From Mycolicibacterium sp. 018/SC-01/001 (GTDB lineage: Bacteria; Actinomycetota; Actinomycetes; Mycobacteriales; Mycobacteriaceae), in contig NZ_VKAA01000021.1 in NCBI RefSeq assembly GCF_007096635.1, positions 1-64,000 of the forward strand: DNA of 64,000 nt, given 5' to 3'. The notes beneath the pieces were generated by a model, which saw only the letters and a program-made list of their open reading frames with translations, had not been told where the DNA came from and did not search any database. Each line of letters starts with the position of its first letter. Position 1 is the first letter of the stretch. A program made the position numbers and the translations under genes. Below are positions 26,033 to 35,067 of this stretch, in pieces.

Positions 26033-26884
26033 ATGTCATGCAACCGCTGTCGCGGATGGCGCTGTCATCCTAATTCGGTGGCGCCAAAGACAGCGAAGAA
26101 AACCGACAGCCGGTTGGCGGCTCGGCTAGCCGCGCTCGCTTCGCTGGGCGCTTCGGTTATCCACTTCGCCGTCGTACCCACCCACTGGCAGGAGTGGATG
26201 CCCGCTGGCGTGTTTTTCACATCGATCGCCCTCTCCCAACTGCTGTGGGCGCGGCTGGTTCTCACACGAACCACGACTCCTGTGCTTGCTGCCGGCACCA
26301 TGCTCAACCTTGGAGCCATTGCGCTGTGGGCCATGTCCAGGACCGCGGGAGCCCCGTTCGGCCCCCACGCCGGGGAAGCGGAACTGATCCAAGCCGCGGA
26401 CCTGTGCGCACTGTTGCTTCAAATTTACGTCGTGATGGGCGCCAGCTGGGTGTGGTACCGCGGCCTGCAAGGAGAGCCGGTACCGTTGTTCGGCAGCGCA
26501 GTAGTGCTCATGGGCGCAGTCGGTGTCGTGGCGCTGGCGTCCACGGTGGGTGTTGCTTCAGGTCTGCAGCACGGCCATCATGGGCCAGCGAGCGCAGACG
26601 GTGGTCACCACGGGGCGACCCCCGAGGATGCGCATAGCGATCACCACGGCGCTGACGTTAAGCCCGAGGAGCACGATGACCCTGGGACGACCGGCGAGCA
26701 TGTCCATAGCCCTGACAGCAACCACGAACCGGCCACCCCGGCGCCGGTGAACGAGCCTGCCGGCGAATCGGCCACACCACCCGAAGTTCCGACGCCGACC
26801 GAAGTTCCCGCCTCACCCGATGTTCCAGCCCCAGCCGCGGTCCCGCTGCATGACGACCACAGCGATCACGATCACGGTGAGTAA
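26033..26884 (+). CDS. His-rich membrane protein of the copper region
   Basis: The product is about 283 residues with four hydrophobic helices in the first 170 residues. A long hydrophilic C-terminal tail is crowded with His and Asp (GHHGPAS, DAHSDHHGADV, DDHSDHDHGE) and has Pro/Glu-rich linkers. The tail resembles a metal-buffering extension. The start is unsure: ATG 26033 or GTG 26078 (VAPKTAKKTDSR); neither has a strong ribosome site. It converges on the copB gene and may sequester copper outside the cytoplasm. No family name recognised. Confidence 0.6.
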   Translation: MSCNRCRGWRCHPNSVAPKTAKKTDSRLAARLAALASLGASVIHFAVVPTHWQEWMPAGVFFTSIALSQLLWARLVLTRTTTPVLAAGTMLNLGAIALWAMSRTAGAPFGPHAGEAELIQAADLCALLLQIYVVMGASWVWYRGLQGEPVPLFGSAVVLMGAVGVVALASTVGVASGLQHGHHGPASADGGHHGATPEDAHSDHHGADVKPEEHDDPGTTGEHVHSPDSNHEPATPAPVNEPAGESATPPEVPTPTEVPASPDVPAPAAVPLHDDHSDHDHGE

Positions 26885-27007
26885 ACAGCTGATCTCGGCG
26901 CTGATGTGGCCCGGTAGGCAGATGTCCTCGTCGCTGCCGCCGCCGACCGATCCTCGAAAGTGCCGTGGACCGGATAGGCCGCGCGTGCCAACGCGCCGCC
27001 TGCCGTG

Positions 27008-29131
27008 TCAGCGATCCAGGACTGCGCGTGTGCTGGCCGCAGGGCTCAGGTCGAGGCGGCGCAACAGTTGCGCGTTAAGCGCCACGACGATCGTCGACAA
27101 CGACATCAAGATCGCGCCGACTGACATCGGCAGCACAAACCCGATCGGTGCGAGCACACCGGCAGCCAAGGGCACTGCGATGAGGTTGTAGCCCGCCCCC
27201 CACCACAGGTTCTGCTTCATCTTTCGGTAGCTGGCACGCGACAGTTCGATCACCGACAACACCGAGCGCGGGTCCGAACTGGCCAGTATCACGCCGGCAG
27301 AGGCGATGGCCACGTCGGTGCCGGCGCCGATCGCGATGCCAACGTCGGCTTGCGCCAACGCGGGGGCATCGTTGACACCATCGCCCACCATGGCGACCTT
27401 CTTGCCCTCCTGTTGCAGCGCAGCAACTTTCGACGCCTTGTCTTCCGGGCGTACTCCGGCGAACACCCGATCTATGCCAAGTTCGTGACCTACCGCCTGC
27501 GCGACCGCTTCGGCGTCACCGGTAATCATGACCACCTCGACGCCGAGCTTGTGCAAGGCATCGACCGCTTCGCGGGACTCGGGGCGAATCTCATCGGCCA
27601 GGCGGAGGCCGCCGAGCACAGTGCCGTCGCGGACGACGTGCAGGATGATCGCGCCCTCGTCGCGCCACGAGGTCGCCGCGTGAACTTCCTGTCCGCCGAT
27701 CTCGTCGAGCAGGCGCGGGCCGCCCACCCGGATCTCGTGGCCCTCCACCGTCGCGGTCACACCCACCGCCGGGGAAGATGAGAAGCCACTGGCGCGCGGC
27801 ACAGTGAGTGCGCGCTCCTCGGCGGCTTTCACGATTGCCCGCGCGAGGGGGTGTTCACTGTCGGCCTCGGCGGCAGCGGCCAAGGCGAGCACGGTGTTGT
27901 CGTCGAGGTCGCCGCTGGCCTCGATCGCGGTCACGGTCGGTTCACCCTTGGTCAGGGTGCCCGTTTTGTCGAAGAGCACGGCGTTAACGGTGCGCATGCC
28001 TTCGAGGGCGAGGCGATCCTTGATCAGAACGCCGCCCCGCGCGGCGCGCTCGGTCGCGATCGACACCACCAGTGGTATCGCCAATCCCAACGCATGCGGG
28101 CAAGCGATGACGAGCACGGTGATCGCCCGGACAACGGAGGCATCAGGGTCTCCGACAATCGACCACGCCACGGCGGTGATGGCGGCCGTCCCCAAGGCGA
28201 ACCAGAACAGCCAGCCCGCCGCTCGGTCGGCGAGGCGCTGGGCTCGCGAGGACGAGTTCTGCGCTTCGGTGACCAGGCGCTGGATTCCCGCCAGGGCGGT
28301 GTCATCGCCGGTGGCGGTAATTTCGACCCGCAACCCGGAATCGGTGGCCACGGTTCCGGCCGTCACCGCATCTCCGACGCCGCGGGCCACCGGCCGCGAT
28401 TCACCGGTCACCATCGACTCGTCCATGTCCGCGCGTCCGTCGACGATCTTGCCGTCGGCGGGGACGCTGCCACCGGGTCGCACAACCACCAGATCCCCCA
28501 CCCGCAGGTCGGCGGGTGAGACGGTGACGATGCGCTCGCCGTCGACCTTCTCGGCCTCGTCGGGAAGCAGGGCGGCCAGGGAATCCAGTGCGGAGGTGGT
28601 CTGCGCCAGGGAGCGCATCTCGACCCAGTGGCCGAGCAGCATGATGACGATCAGCAGCGCCAGTTCCCACCAGAACTCCAGTTCGTGGTGGAGCACACCC
28701 AGGCTCGCGCCCCAGGAGGCGAAGAATGCGACGGTGATGGCCAGACCGATGAGCAGCATCATTCCCGGTTTGCGGGAACGGATTTCGCTGACGGCGCCGG
28801 TGAGGAAGGGGCGACCGCCAACGACGTACATGACCGTGCCCAGCAGTGGTGCGATCCAGCGGCCGCCGGGGACGTCGGGCACTGCGTAGCCGAGCAGCAT
28901 GGCGAACATGGTCGAGAACGCGATGACTGGGATGGCGATGATCAAGTTGATCCAGAACAGCTTCCGGAACACGGCAACATGATCGGCGCCGTGGCCGGCG
29001 TGACCCCCGTGGTCGCCATGGTGGTCGTGGCGGACGTTGGTGTCGTGAGCAGGGTGCTCGCCGTGATCGTCGTGGTTGGCGTGAACGCCGTTGTGCGATG
29101 CCGGTAACGCGTGCTCGTCGTGGCTGGTCAT
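27008..29131 (-). CDS. copB: CopB-type P1B heavy-metal ATPase (CPH motif)
   Basis: The 707-residue ATPase has a His/Asp-rich N-terminal tail (residues 4-50) instead of an HMA domain. The intramembrane metal motif is CPH (C344-P345-H346). The catalytic Asp388 is in DKTGTLT; TGES, SEHPLA and GDGVNDAPAL are all present. CPH and a His-rich tail define the P1B-3/CopB group, which exports copper (Cu2+ or Cu+) or silver. A strong AAGGAGAG precedes ATG 29131. It is the last gene of the copZ-to-copB operon, 97 bases after csoR. Confidence 0.93.
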   Translation of the reverse strand: MTSHDEHALPASHNGVHANHDDHGEHPAHDTNVRHDHHGDHGGHAGHGADHVAVFRKLFWINLIIAIPVIAFSTMFAMLLGYAVPDVPGGRWIAPLLGTVMYVVGGRPFLTGAVSEIRSRKPGMMLLIGLAITVAFFASWGASLGVLHHELEFWWELALLIVIMLLGHWVEMRSLAQTTSALDSLAALLPDEAEKVDGERIVTVSPADLRVGDLVVVRPGGSVPADGKIVDGRADMDESMVTGESRPVARGVGDAVTAGTVATDSGLRVEITATGDDTALAGIQRLVTEAQNSSSRAQRLADRAAGWLFWFALGTAAITAVAWSIVGDPDASVVRAITVLVIACPHALGLAIPLVVSIATERAARGGVLIKDRLALEGMRTVNAVLFDKTGTLTKGEPTVTAIEASGDLDDNTVLALAAAAEADSEHPLARAIVKAAEERALTVPRASGFSSSPAVGVTATVEGHEIRVGGPRLLDEIGGQEVHAATSWRDEGAIILHVVRDGTVLGGLRLADEIRPESREAVDALHKLGVEVVMITGDAEAVAQAVGHELGIDRVFAGVRPEDKASKVAALQQEGKKVAMVGDGVNDAPALAQADVGIAIGAGTDVAIASAGVILASSDPRSVLSVIELSRASYRKMKQNLWWGAGYNLIAVPLAAGVLAPIGFVLPMSVGAILMSLSTIVVALNAQLLRRLDLSPAASTRAVLDR

Positions 29132-29228
29132 GTTGCGCTCTCCTTGAGGAGTCTCACGTGTCTGTTCGCGCCAGGGTGTGCAGCGGCGACGATCCCAGGC
29201 GGCCGCGTCGCTGCACCGCCGGTGCGGG

Positions 29229-29558
29229 TCATGACCGCACGAGTCGGGCGATGGCTTCGGATGCTTCGGTGAGTTTGGCGTCGGCGGCTGGCCCCCCGGC
29301 GGCAGCGGCGTCTCGAACGCAGTGTCGTAGATGGTCGTCGAGCAGGGCCAGCGCGACGCTCTGCAGGGCTTTGGTCAACGCGTCAGCCTGGGTGAGGATG
29401 TCGATGCAATAGCGTTCCTCCTCGATCATCCGGCTGATGCCGCGGGCTTGGCCCTCAATGCGTTTCAAGCGTTTGAGGTACTTGTCTTTGTCGGTGATGT
29501 AGCCGTGGTGCACCGAACCCGATGCCGGGCAGTCATCAGCGTCATCGACGTGCGTCAT
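29229..29558 (-). CDS. csoR: CsoR/RicR-family copper-sensing repressor
   Basis: The 109-residue all-helical protein has the Cu(I) ligand set C51-H76-C80, with the same 25 and 4 residue spacing as M. tuberculosis CsoR (C36-H61-C65). RLKRIEGQARGI is the DNA-contact helix typical of the family. Cu(I) binding releases the tetramer from GC-flanked TACCC/GGGTA operators; such boxes occur at 33447-33492 and 34642-34656. ATG 29558 follows GAAGGA; the open extension to 29633 is not family-like. It is encoded inside the operon it most likely controls. Confidence 0.92.
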   Translation of the reverse strand: MTHVDDADDCPASGSVHHGYITDKDKYLKRLKRIEGQARGISRMIEEERYCIDILTQADALTKALQSVALALLDDHLRHCVRDAAAAGGPAADAKLTEASEAIARLVRS

Positions 29559-29629
29559 GGCAGATCCTTCGTTCCGGTGAGCGTGGGCACCGCCGCCGGG
29601 CTCTCGGCGGCCGGTGTGTGAGATGTCAG

Positions 29630-29905
29630 TCACGCCGCGCTGGCGTACTTGTCGGGGTCACGATCGAACCGCGGTCCACATCCTTTACAGCACAACCAGT
29701 ACCGTCGGCCGCGGTAGTCGCGGAACAGGCCCGCGGCTTCGGCGGCCGTCTTGTCCACTGGCGTGCCGGGCATCACCGGGCATGTTGCCCGGTCCGTTGC
29801 GGGGTCGAGGAGGTTCGTGGCCGCAGGATTGATGATCGTCGTGTCGAGGTCTGGTGTTGAGCCGCTGCAGCAGCAGCTCGACGTCAGGTTCTTTTTGTCG
29901 GACAT
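29630..29905 (-). CDS. Cys-rich YHS-domain-like metal-binding protein
   Basis: The 91-residue protein has an N-terminal CCCSG cluster. A YHS-type domain follows: ATCPVMPGTPVDK, then DYRGRRYWLCCKGCGPRFDRDPDKY. The CPVM and CCxxC segments match the YHS motif family, which binds metals and often accompanies copper ATPases. It probably hands Cu(I) to CopA/CopB or buffers it. It lies between copA and csoR in the same direction and is therefore in the copper operon. Confidence 0.78.
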   Translation of the reverse strand: MSDKKNLTSSCCCSGSTPDLDTTIINPAATNLLDPATDRATCPVMPGTPVDKTAAEAAGLFRDYRGRRYWLCCKGCGPRFDRDPDKYASAA

Positions 29906-29929
29906 GGGTTCTCCTTGATGCGGTAAGGG

Positions 29930-32197
29930 TTAGTGAGTGGGGGCCGAGGATGTGGATGTGAAGCCGCGCAGTCGGAGGCTGTTGCCTACGACGAAGATGC
30001 TGGAGAATGCCATGGCCGCGCCGGCGAGCATGGGGTTGAGCATGCCCAGTGCTGCTACCGGTATGGCGGCGACGTTGTAGGCGAACGCCCAGAACAGGTT
30101 CGTCTTGATCGTCGATAATGTTTTGCGGGATAGCCGGATCGCGTCGACGGCGCTGCGCAGGTCGCCGCGTACCAGGGTGATGTCGGAGGCTTCGATCGCG
30201 ACATCGGTTCCAGTACCCATGGCCAGGCCGAGGTCGGCTTGGGCGAGGGCGGGCGCATCGTTGACGCCATCGCCGACCATCGCCACCGTTTTGCCCTCGG
30301 CTTGCAGCCGGGCGATGACGTCGACTTTGTCTTTGGGCATGACCTCGGCGATCACGGTGTCGATGCCGACCTCGGCGGCGATCTGGCGGGCGACGGCTTC
30401 GTTGTCCCCGGTGAGCAGCACAGGCGTCAGACCGAGTTCCCGCATCTGTGAGATCGCCTGAGCGCTCGTCGGTTTCACGGTGTCTGCGACGACGAGTACT
30501 CCGCGAGCCTGACCGTCCCAGCCGACGGCGACCACCGTCTTGCCCTGCGCTTCGGCCGAGCTTTTTGCCTGCACCAACTCTGGGCTCAGGTGTTGGGACC
30601 AGTCGGCGAGCAGTGATTCGCGCCCCACGACGACGGCGTGGCCGTCGACGACGCCCTGCACACCCTTGCCTTCGACGTTGGCGAAATCCTCGGGGGTGGG
30701 TAGCGTCCCGAGTTCTTCGGCGGCGGCGGTGGCGATGGCTTGGGCGATCGGGTGCTCTGAGGCGTTCTCCAATGCGCCGGCCAGCCGGAGCAGGTCCACG
30801 CGTTCGGTTCCCTGGACGGTAACGACGTCGACCAGGGTCATCTTGCCGGTGGTGACGGTGCCGGTCTTGTCCAGCACCACGGTGTCGACCTTGCGGGTGG
30901 ACTCCAGCACCTCCGGGCCCTTGATCAACACGCCCATTTGCGCGCCGCGACCGGTGCCCACCAGAAGTGCCGTCGGCGTAGCCAAACCGAGCGCGCAGGG
31001 GCAGGCGATTACCAGGACCGCCACCGCGGCCGTGAAGGCGGCCGCGACTGGGAAGCCCGCGCCCAGCCATGCGCCGAGTGTGATCACCGCGATCGCGAGG
31101 ACGATCGGCACGAAGACGCCGGAGATGCGGTCGGCCAGACGCTGGACCTGGGCTTTGCCGGTTTGTGCGTTCTCCACCAGTTGGGCCATCTGCGCCAGCT
31201 GGGTGTCAGAACCGACGCGGGTGGCGCGCACCACCAGCCGCCCGCCGGCGTTGACGGTTGCACCGACCACGGTGTCCCCTGGGCCGACCTCCACGGGGAC
31301 CGATTCGCCGGTCAGCATCGAGGCATCGACCGCTGATGTCCCCGTCGCCACCACCCCGTCGGTGGCGATCTTCTCTCCCGGGCGCACGACGAACTCGTCG
31401 CCCACCATCAGGTCCTCGACGGCGATCTTCGTTTCCGCGCCGTCGCGCAGAACGGACACCTTCTTAGCGCCCATCTCCAGGAGGGCGCGCAACGCCGCGC
31501 CGGCTTGCCGTTTGGACCGTTTCTCGAAGTAGCGCCCGGCAAGGATGAATGTTGTTACGCCAGCGGCGACTTCGAGGTAGATGTTGGCGGCGCCGTGAGA
31601 CGGTGCGAGTGTCAGTTCGAAGGGATGCTTCATTCCTGGGGTGCCGGCGGTCCCGAAGAACAGCGCGTATAGCGACCATAGGAAGGCCGACAAGGTGCCC
31701 AGGGAGATGAGCGTGTCCATCGTTGCCGTGGCGTGGCGCAGGTTGGCCCAGGCTGCGCGGTGAAACGGCCACGCCGCCCAGACGATCACCGGCGCAGCCA
31801 GCACCAGCGAGGCCCACTGCCAGTAGGTGAACTGCAGCGTGGGGATCATCGCCATCGCGATGACCGGCACCGATAGCAGCACCGAACCGGTCAGCCGGTG
31901 GCGCAGGGACACCCTTTCGGGGTCGTCGGTCTCGCCTGTCTCTCCGGGCGGGGCGGGCTTCTCCGGTGTGGGTAGCGCGGCGCTGTAGCCGGCGTTTTCC
32001 ACCTCGGCGAGCAGCTGCGCGGGATCGTATCCGTCGGGCACCGTGACGGTGGCCTTCTCGGTCGCGTAGTTGACCGTGGCCGCGACGCCGTCGATCTTGT
32101 TGAGCTTGCGTTCGATGCGGTTGGCGCATGAGGCGCAGGTCATTCCTCCGATGCGTAATTCAATGCTCGGGCCGGACACGGGTGTCGATGTCGTCAT
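29930..32197 (-). CDS. copA: CopA-type Cu(I) P1B ATPase
   Basis: The 755-residue ATPase has one N-terminal HMA domain (GMTCASC, C21 and C24), eight expected helices, the intramembrane CPC motif (C399-P400-C401) and the catalytic Asp443 in DKTGT. TGES, SEHPIA and GDGVNDAPAL motifs are complete. This is the P1B-1 class that pumps Cu(I) out of the cytoplasm. In DKTGTVT the usual L is V, a tolerated change. It follows the periplasmic protein gene by 41 bases and precedes the YHS gene by 24. Confidence 0.95.
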   Translation of the reverse strand: MTTSTPVSGPSIELRIGGMTCASCANRIERKLNKIDGVAATVNYATEKATVTVPDGYDPAQLLAEVENAGYSAALPTPEKPAPPGETGETDDPERVSLRHRLTGSVLLSVPVIAMAMIPTLQFTYWQWASLVLAAPVIVWAAWPFHRAAWANLRHATATMDTLISLGTLSAFLWSLYALFFGTAGTPGMKHPFELTLAPSHGAANIYLEVAAGVTTFILAGRYFEKRSKRQAGAALRALLEMGAKKVSVLRDGAETKIAVEDLMVGDEFVVRPGEKIATDGVVATGTSAVDASMLTGESVPVEVGPGDTVVGATVNAGGRLVVRATRVGSDTQLAQMAQLVENAQTGKAQVQRLADRISGVFVPIVLAIAVITLGAWLGAGFPVAAAFTAAVAVLVIACPCALGLATPTALLVGTGRGAQMGVLIKGPEVLESTRKVDTVVLDKTGTVTTGKMTLVDVVTVQGTERVDLLRLAGALENASEHPIAQAIATAAAEELGTLPTPEDFANVEGKGVQGVVDGHAVVVGRESLLADWSQHLSPELVQAKSSAEAQGKTVVAVGWDGQARGVLVVADTVKPTSAQAISQMRELGLTPVLLTGDNEAVARQIAAEVGIDTVIAEVMPKDKVDVIARLQAEGKTVAMVGDGVNDAPALAQADLGLAMGTGTDVAIEASDITLVRGDLRSAVDAIRLSRKTLSTIKTNLFWAFAYNVAAIPVAALGMLNPMLAGAAMAFSSIFVVGNSLRLRGFTSTSSAPTH

Positions 32198-32238
32198 GTG
32201 TTGCCTCTGTCTTTCAGTTTCTAGGCGGACGGAGGTCG

Positions 32239-33210
32239 TCAGTGCCCGCCGGCATGGCCGGTGTCGCCAGGCGATTCTGGTGAGGGCTGATTGGTGTCGC
32301 CGCGTGCGGCGTCGACGACGAAGGTGGCGGTGTGCACGGTGTCGTCGACCTTGAAGTCGAGGTAGAGCAGGTAGCGACCGGCGGTGGGTGCGGTCGCGGC
32401 GAACGACACCGCAGGCCCACCGGTGCGGTCCCCCTGGGGCTCAGCGCCCTCAGGGTGCACGTGCAGGTACGCCAGGTCGCCCTCACGCAGCGCGACGAGG
32501 TGACCGTATGCCCCCAGGTAGGGCTGCAATGTGCTCACCGGCTCGCCGTCACGGGAGACCTTCGCTGTGACCTGTGTCGAGACGCCCGCGGTAAGCGCAC
32601 CGTCGAGTTCCACGGTGTACCCGGCAATTTCGTCCACCATGCGTGCGGCCACCGGCATCGACGGGGAGAACTCGCCAGCCACGTCGACTGTGCGGGTGAG
32701 CGTGAGTTTGGTACTGCCAGCCTGGGCAGGTTGAAAGTCCGCGAACACCCGGTAGGTCCCGGCGGACTTCCAGACCCAGGGCGTCGACCATATGCCGGTT
32801 GCCTGATCTAGGACCGGGTGTACGTGCGCGAAATGCTCACCATCAGAACGGACGACGATGAGATGCAGCTGCTTGTCGTGCACCGTCGCGTAGTCCAGAA
32901 GCGGCGCACCGCTGGGATCAGCAATGGTGAAGCTCAAACTGCCACGATCGTTGGGTGCGCCGGGTGCCCGCACCGCGCTGAGCGCGTATCCGTCTTGGGC
33001 GAGCGACAACCCCGGCGGATCAGCGGACAAAGGAGATACCGGCAACGCCTGCTCGATCGGCGCGCTGTGATCAACCGCGGGCTCAGCGCCAACGTGCTGA
33101 GTGGCCGTCACCGCGGTGTCGGGGTCGACCGCCGCGGCGGTGACGTACGCAGCCGTGAACGCCACCGCCAGTCCCGCACCGAAAGCGGCCAACCGTCCCG
33201 CAGCGTTCAT
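32239..33210 (-). CDS. Secreted or anchored His-rich copper-operon protein
   Basis: The 323-residue protein has an N-terminal signal or anchor helix (residues 6-27). Its two beta-rich halves each carry a His motif: HLIVVRSDGEHFAHVHP and LAYLHVHPEG. The tail ends GHAGGH. Homologues of this layout sit between CopZ and CopA genes in many actinobacteria, usually with no functional name. The His motifs suggest extracytoplasmic copper binding. Its start overlaps the copZ stop (ATGA). Confidence 0.75.
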   Translation of the reverse strand: MNAAGRLAAFGAGLAVAFTAAYVTAAAVDPDTAVTATQHVGAEPAVDHSAPIEQALPVSPLSADPPGLSLAQDGYALSAVRAPGAPNDRGSLSFTIADPSGAPLLDYATVHDKQLHLIVVRSDGEHFAHVHPVLDQATGIWSTPWVWKSAGTYRVFADFQPAQAGSTKLTLTRTVDVAGEFSPSMPVAARMVDEIAGYTVELDGALTAGVSTQVTAKVSRDGEPVSTLQPYLGAYGHLVALREGDLAYLHVHPEGAEPQGDRTGGPAVSFAATAPTAGRYLLYLDFKVDDTVHTATFVVDAARGDTNQPSPESPGDTGHAGGH

Positions 33211-33419
33211 GCGACACGCACCGCCGAATAACCGGCCTCGTCGACCGCATGCAGGATCTGGGCGTCATCGACGGGACCGCTGGAAGTCACGATCAGAGTG
33301 CCCGTCGAAGCGCTCACCTCGACGTCTTGAACCCCGGCGACCTCGCTGACTTCTTCTCGCACCGACAGCTCACAGTGCCCGCAGGTCATTCCCGTGACGG
33401 CGTACGTGATCGTGCTCAT
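33207..33419 (-). CDS. copZ: CopZ-like copper chaperone
   Basis: The 70-residue single HMA domain has GMTCGHCELSV (Cys pair plus His) and the terminal AGYSAVRV. CopZ proteins deliver Cu(I) to CopA. ATG 33419 follows the promoter region directly; an extension to 33473 would read through the operators and is rejected. It is the first gene of the operon and overlaps the next gene by four bases. Confidence 0.92.
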   Translation of the reverse strand: MSTITYAVTGMTCGHCELSVREEVSEVAGVQDVEVSASTGTLIVTSSGPVDDAQILHAVDEAGYSAVRVA

Positions 33420-33446
33420 GACCGAACTCCCATCTTCAACGCGTGA

Positions 33447-33492
33447 TACCCCTACCCGGTATGCGTACACCAACCTATACCCCTAGAGGGTA
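33447..33492. promoter_or_regulatory. Two CsoR/RicR-type copper operators
   Basis: TACCC-CTAGA-GGGTA at 33478-33492 is an exact TACCC-N5-GGGTA box. TACCC-CTACC-CGGTA at 33447-33461 has one mismatch. They lie 31 bp apart (three helical turns), between the copZ operon (minus) and the hydrolase gene (plus), so copper may control both directions. Confidence 0.85.
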
Positions 33493-33574
33493 TGTTGCAA
33501 GGGCGGGTTCCTCGGACCCTTGGCGATGCCGCGTCGACGCCGGTCGAGGAATCCGCGACGAAGGGAGAGAACCG

Positions 33575-34381
33575 ATGGGGGTGCGAACGTTGCACGCCGG
33601 GGATGACGGCTGGCCGCTCATGGGCGAGGTCGTCGGCCGCGGCGAGCTGATCGTCATGCTGCACGGCGGTGGGCCCGACCACTACAGCATGCGGCCGCTT
33701 GCCAATAGACTTGCTGGCCGGTATCGCGTTGCGCTGCCGGATATTCGAGGATATGGAGCATCGCGATGCCCCGACCCGACGTTGCACCGCTGGGATCAGT
33801 ACGTCACCGACGCCATTGAGATCATGCACGCGCTCGACGCCACGTCCGCCCACTTTGTCGGCGCCGGCCTCGGCGGCACGATTGCCTTGCGGACATGTCT
33901 GGAACACCGCCATGTCGCCCGGTCCGCAGTCATCATCAGTGCTGAAGCTATCGAGGACGACGAGGACAAGGCTGCCGACACAGAGCTGATGGACCGTTTC
34001 GCCAACCGCGCCCGCTCCCGCGGTTTACAGGCCGCCTGGGAGCTGTTTGTCCCTCATCTTCAGCCGCTCATTGCCAACCTCGTCACCGAGGCCATTCCGC
34101 GCGCTGACGCTCAAAGTGCCGCTGTCGCAGCGACAATCGGTCATGACCGCGCTTTCGCGACTGTCGAGGAACTCCGGCGCATCAACACGCCGACGCTCAT
34201 CATCGCCGGCGACTACTCACGCCACCCTACGCAACTCGCGCGCACCCTCGCCGACGCCCTTCCGCACGGAGAGCTTGCCGAGGTCGCGATGTCCGACCTG
34301 CTCGCCAACGCTGAAGACCTGGCGCGCGCCTTCGGCCCGGCAATCGAACAATTCCTCGCCACGTCGGACCGGGACATTTAA
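33575..34381 (+). CDS. Alpha/beta-hydrolase-fold protein lacking the nucleophile
   Basis: The 268-residue protein has an alpha/beta-hydrolase fold: oxyanion segment MLHGGGPDHYSM, DIRGYGASRCP, then the nucleophile elbow VGAGLGG. The elbow should read G-x-S-x-G, but the Ser position is Gly98, so classical esterase chemistry is lost. A candidate acid (GDYSRH) remains near residue 210; no catalytic His follows in the usual place (AMSDLLAN). AAGGGAGAG precedes ATG 33575. It diverges from the copper operon behind the same two operators, so copper-dependent expression is likely. Role unknown. Confidence 0.75.
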   Translation: MGVRTLHAGDDGWPLMGEVVGRGELIVMLHGGGPDHYSMRPLANRLAGRYRVALPDIRGYGASRCPDPTLHRWDQYVTDAIEIMHALDATSAHFVGAGLGGTIALRTCLEHRHVARSAVIISAEAIEDDEDKAADTELMDRFANRARSRGLQAAWELFVPHLQPLIANLVTEAIPRADAQSAAVAATIGHDRAFATVEELRRINTPTLIIAGDYSRHPTQLARTLADALPHGELAEVAMSDLLANAEDLARAFGPAIEQFLATSDRDI

Positions 34382-34441
34382 GGCCATCAAATAGCGGCGC
34401 AGCCCGTCAGGGACACCGAGGTGGCCGCGGTCCGCAGGCCC

Positions 34442-34588
34442 TTAGCTGCAGCAGGATTTCCCCGTATCGGCCTTGATAGGGCGGCGCCCGCCGGCGATTT
34501 GGCTAAACGTGCACAGGGCCACGCACTTGGCGATCGACCGTATGGTTGAACTCTGGGTGAGCCGCCGGAGTTTCTCTTGTGCCGTCAT
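34442..34588 (-). CDS. 48-residue Cys-containing small protein behind a copper box
   Basis: The predicted product is MTAQEKLRRLTQSSTIRSIA followed by KCVALC, a basic stretch and a C-terminal KSCCS. Its four Cys occur as C-x3-C and CC, a possible Cu(I)-binding pair of pairs. GGGAGG lies 10 bases before ATG 34588, and an exact TACCC-N5-GGGTA box sits 54-68 bases upstream (34642-34656). I do not recognise a family; it is not the known mycobacterial metallothionein MymT by sequence. Its promoter, ribosome site and Cys pattern support a real copper-induced small gene. Confidence 0.6.
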   Translation of the reverse strand: MTAQEKLRRLTQSSTIRSIAKCVALCTFSQIAGGRRPIKADTGKSCCS

Positions 34589-34641
34589 GAACGATAGGCC
34601 TCCCAGTCGACGAGGTACCCGCCGTGGATACAACCGCAAAG

Positions 34642-34656
34642 TACCCCTCGGGGGTA
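34642..34656. promoter_or_regulatory. CsoR/RicR-type copper operator
   Basis: TACCC-CTCGG-GGGTA matches the same palindromic box as the one before copZ. It lies upstream of the 48-residue small gene on the minus strand; no gene starts on the plus strand for 400 bases. Confidence 0.8.
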
Positions 34657-35067
34657 TCCCCGCACAATGTGCGACATGTCAGACGTTTGTCGCCAACCTC
34701 TGCCATTCGGCGCCTACGCGCTTATTGCCAGCCCTATCTTCGCAGGCCCCGTCAGCGGTACAGATCAACGCCGGCAGTCGCGGCAACGTTACTTGCGCGT
34801 CGAGCACCTGGCCAGTGGCGCAAACTCGGACGTAGCCGAGGATCGCCGTCCTGCAATGACTTCTCACTGCTTACCGCCATCGAGGATCTGAGACACGCCG
34901 TGTGGGACAAGAAATGAGACATCGCGACTTGGCGCTATGCGGCCGGCAACGTGGGCAGCCCAGGGCGGTCTCATTTCTTTAAAAACGAGACAGCAGGGGA
35001 GATCGTGCGGAGACGTCCGTACTTGAAGGTGAAGCGCTTGCCGGCTCTTTACGCGCACAATCGGCAT
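34657..35067. other. Gene-free stretch with an inverted repeat
   Basis: These 411 bases hold no supportable gene. The only structure is a pair of 12-base perfect inverted repeats at 34909-34920 and 34968-34979. Confidence 0.5.
34909..34979. repeat. 12-base inverted repeat flanking 47 bases
   Basis: AAGAAATGAGAC (34909-34920) and GTCTCATTTCTT (34968-34979) are perfect reverse complements. GAGACAGCA motifs recur at 34985-34993 and near 35402. This could be a small non-autonomous element remnant or a hairpin; no transposase is nearby. Confidence 0.5.

Noticed and set aside
33575..34381. Calling the hydrolase-fold protein an active esterase
   Set aside because: The nucleophile position is Gly98 and the expected catalytic His is not in place.
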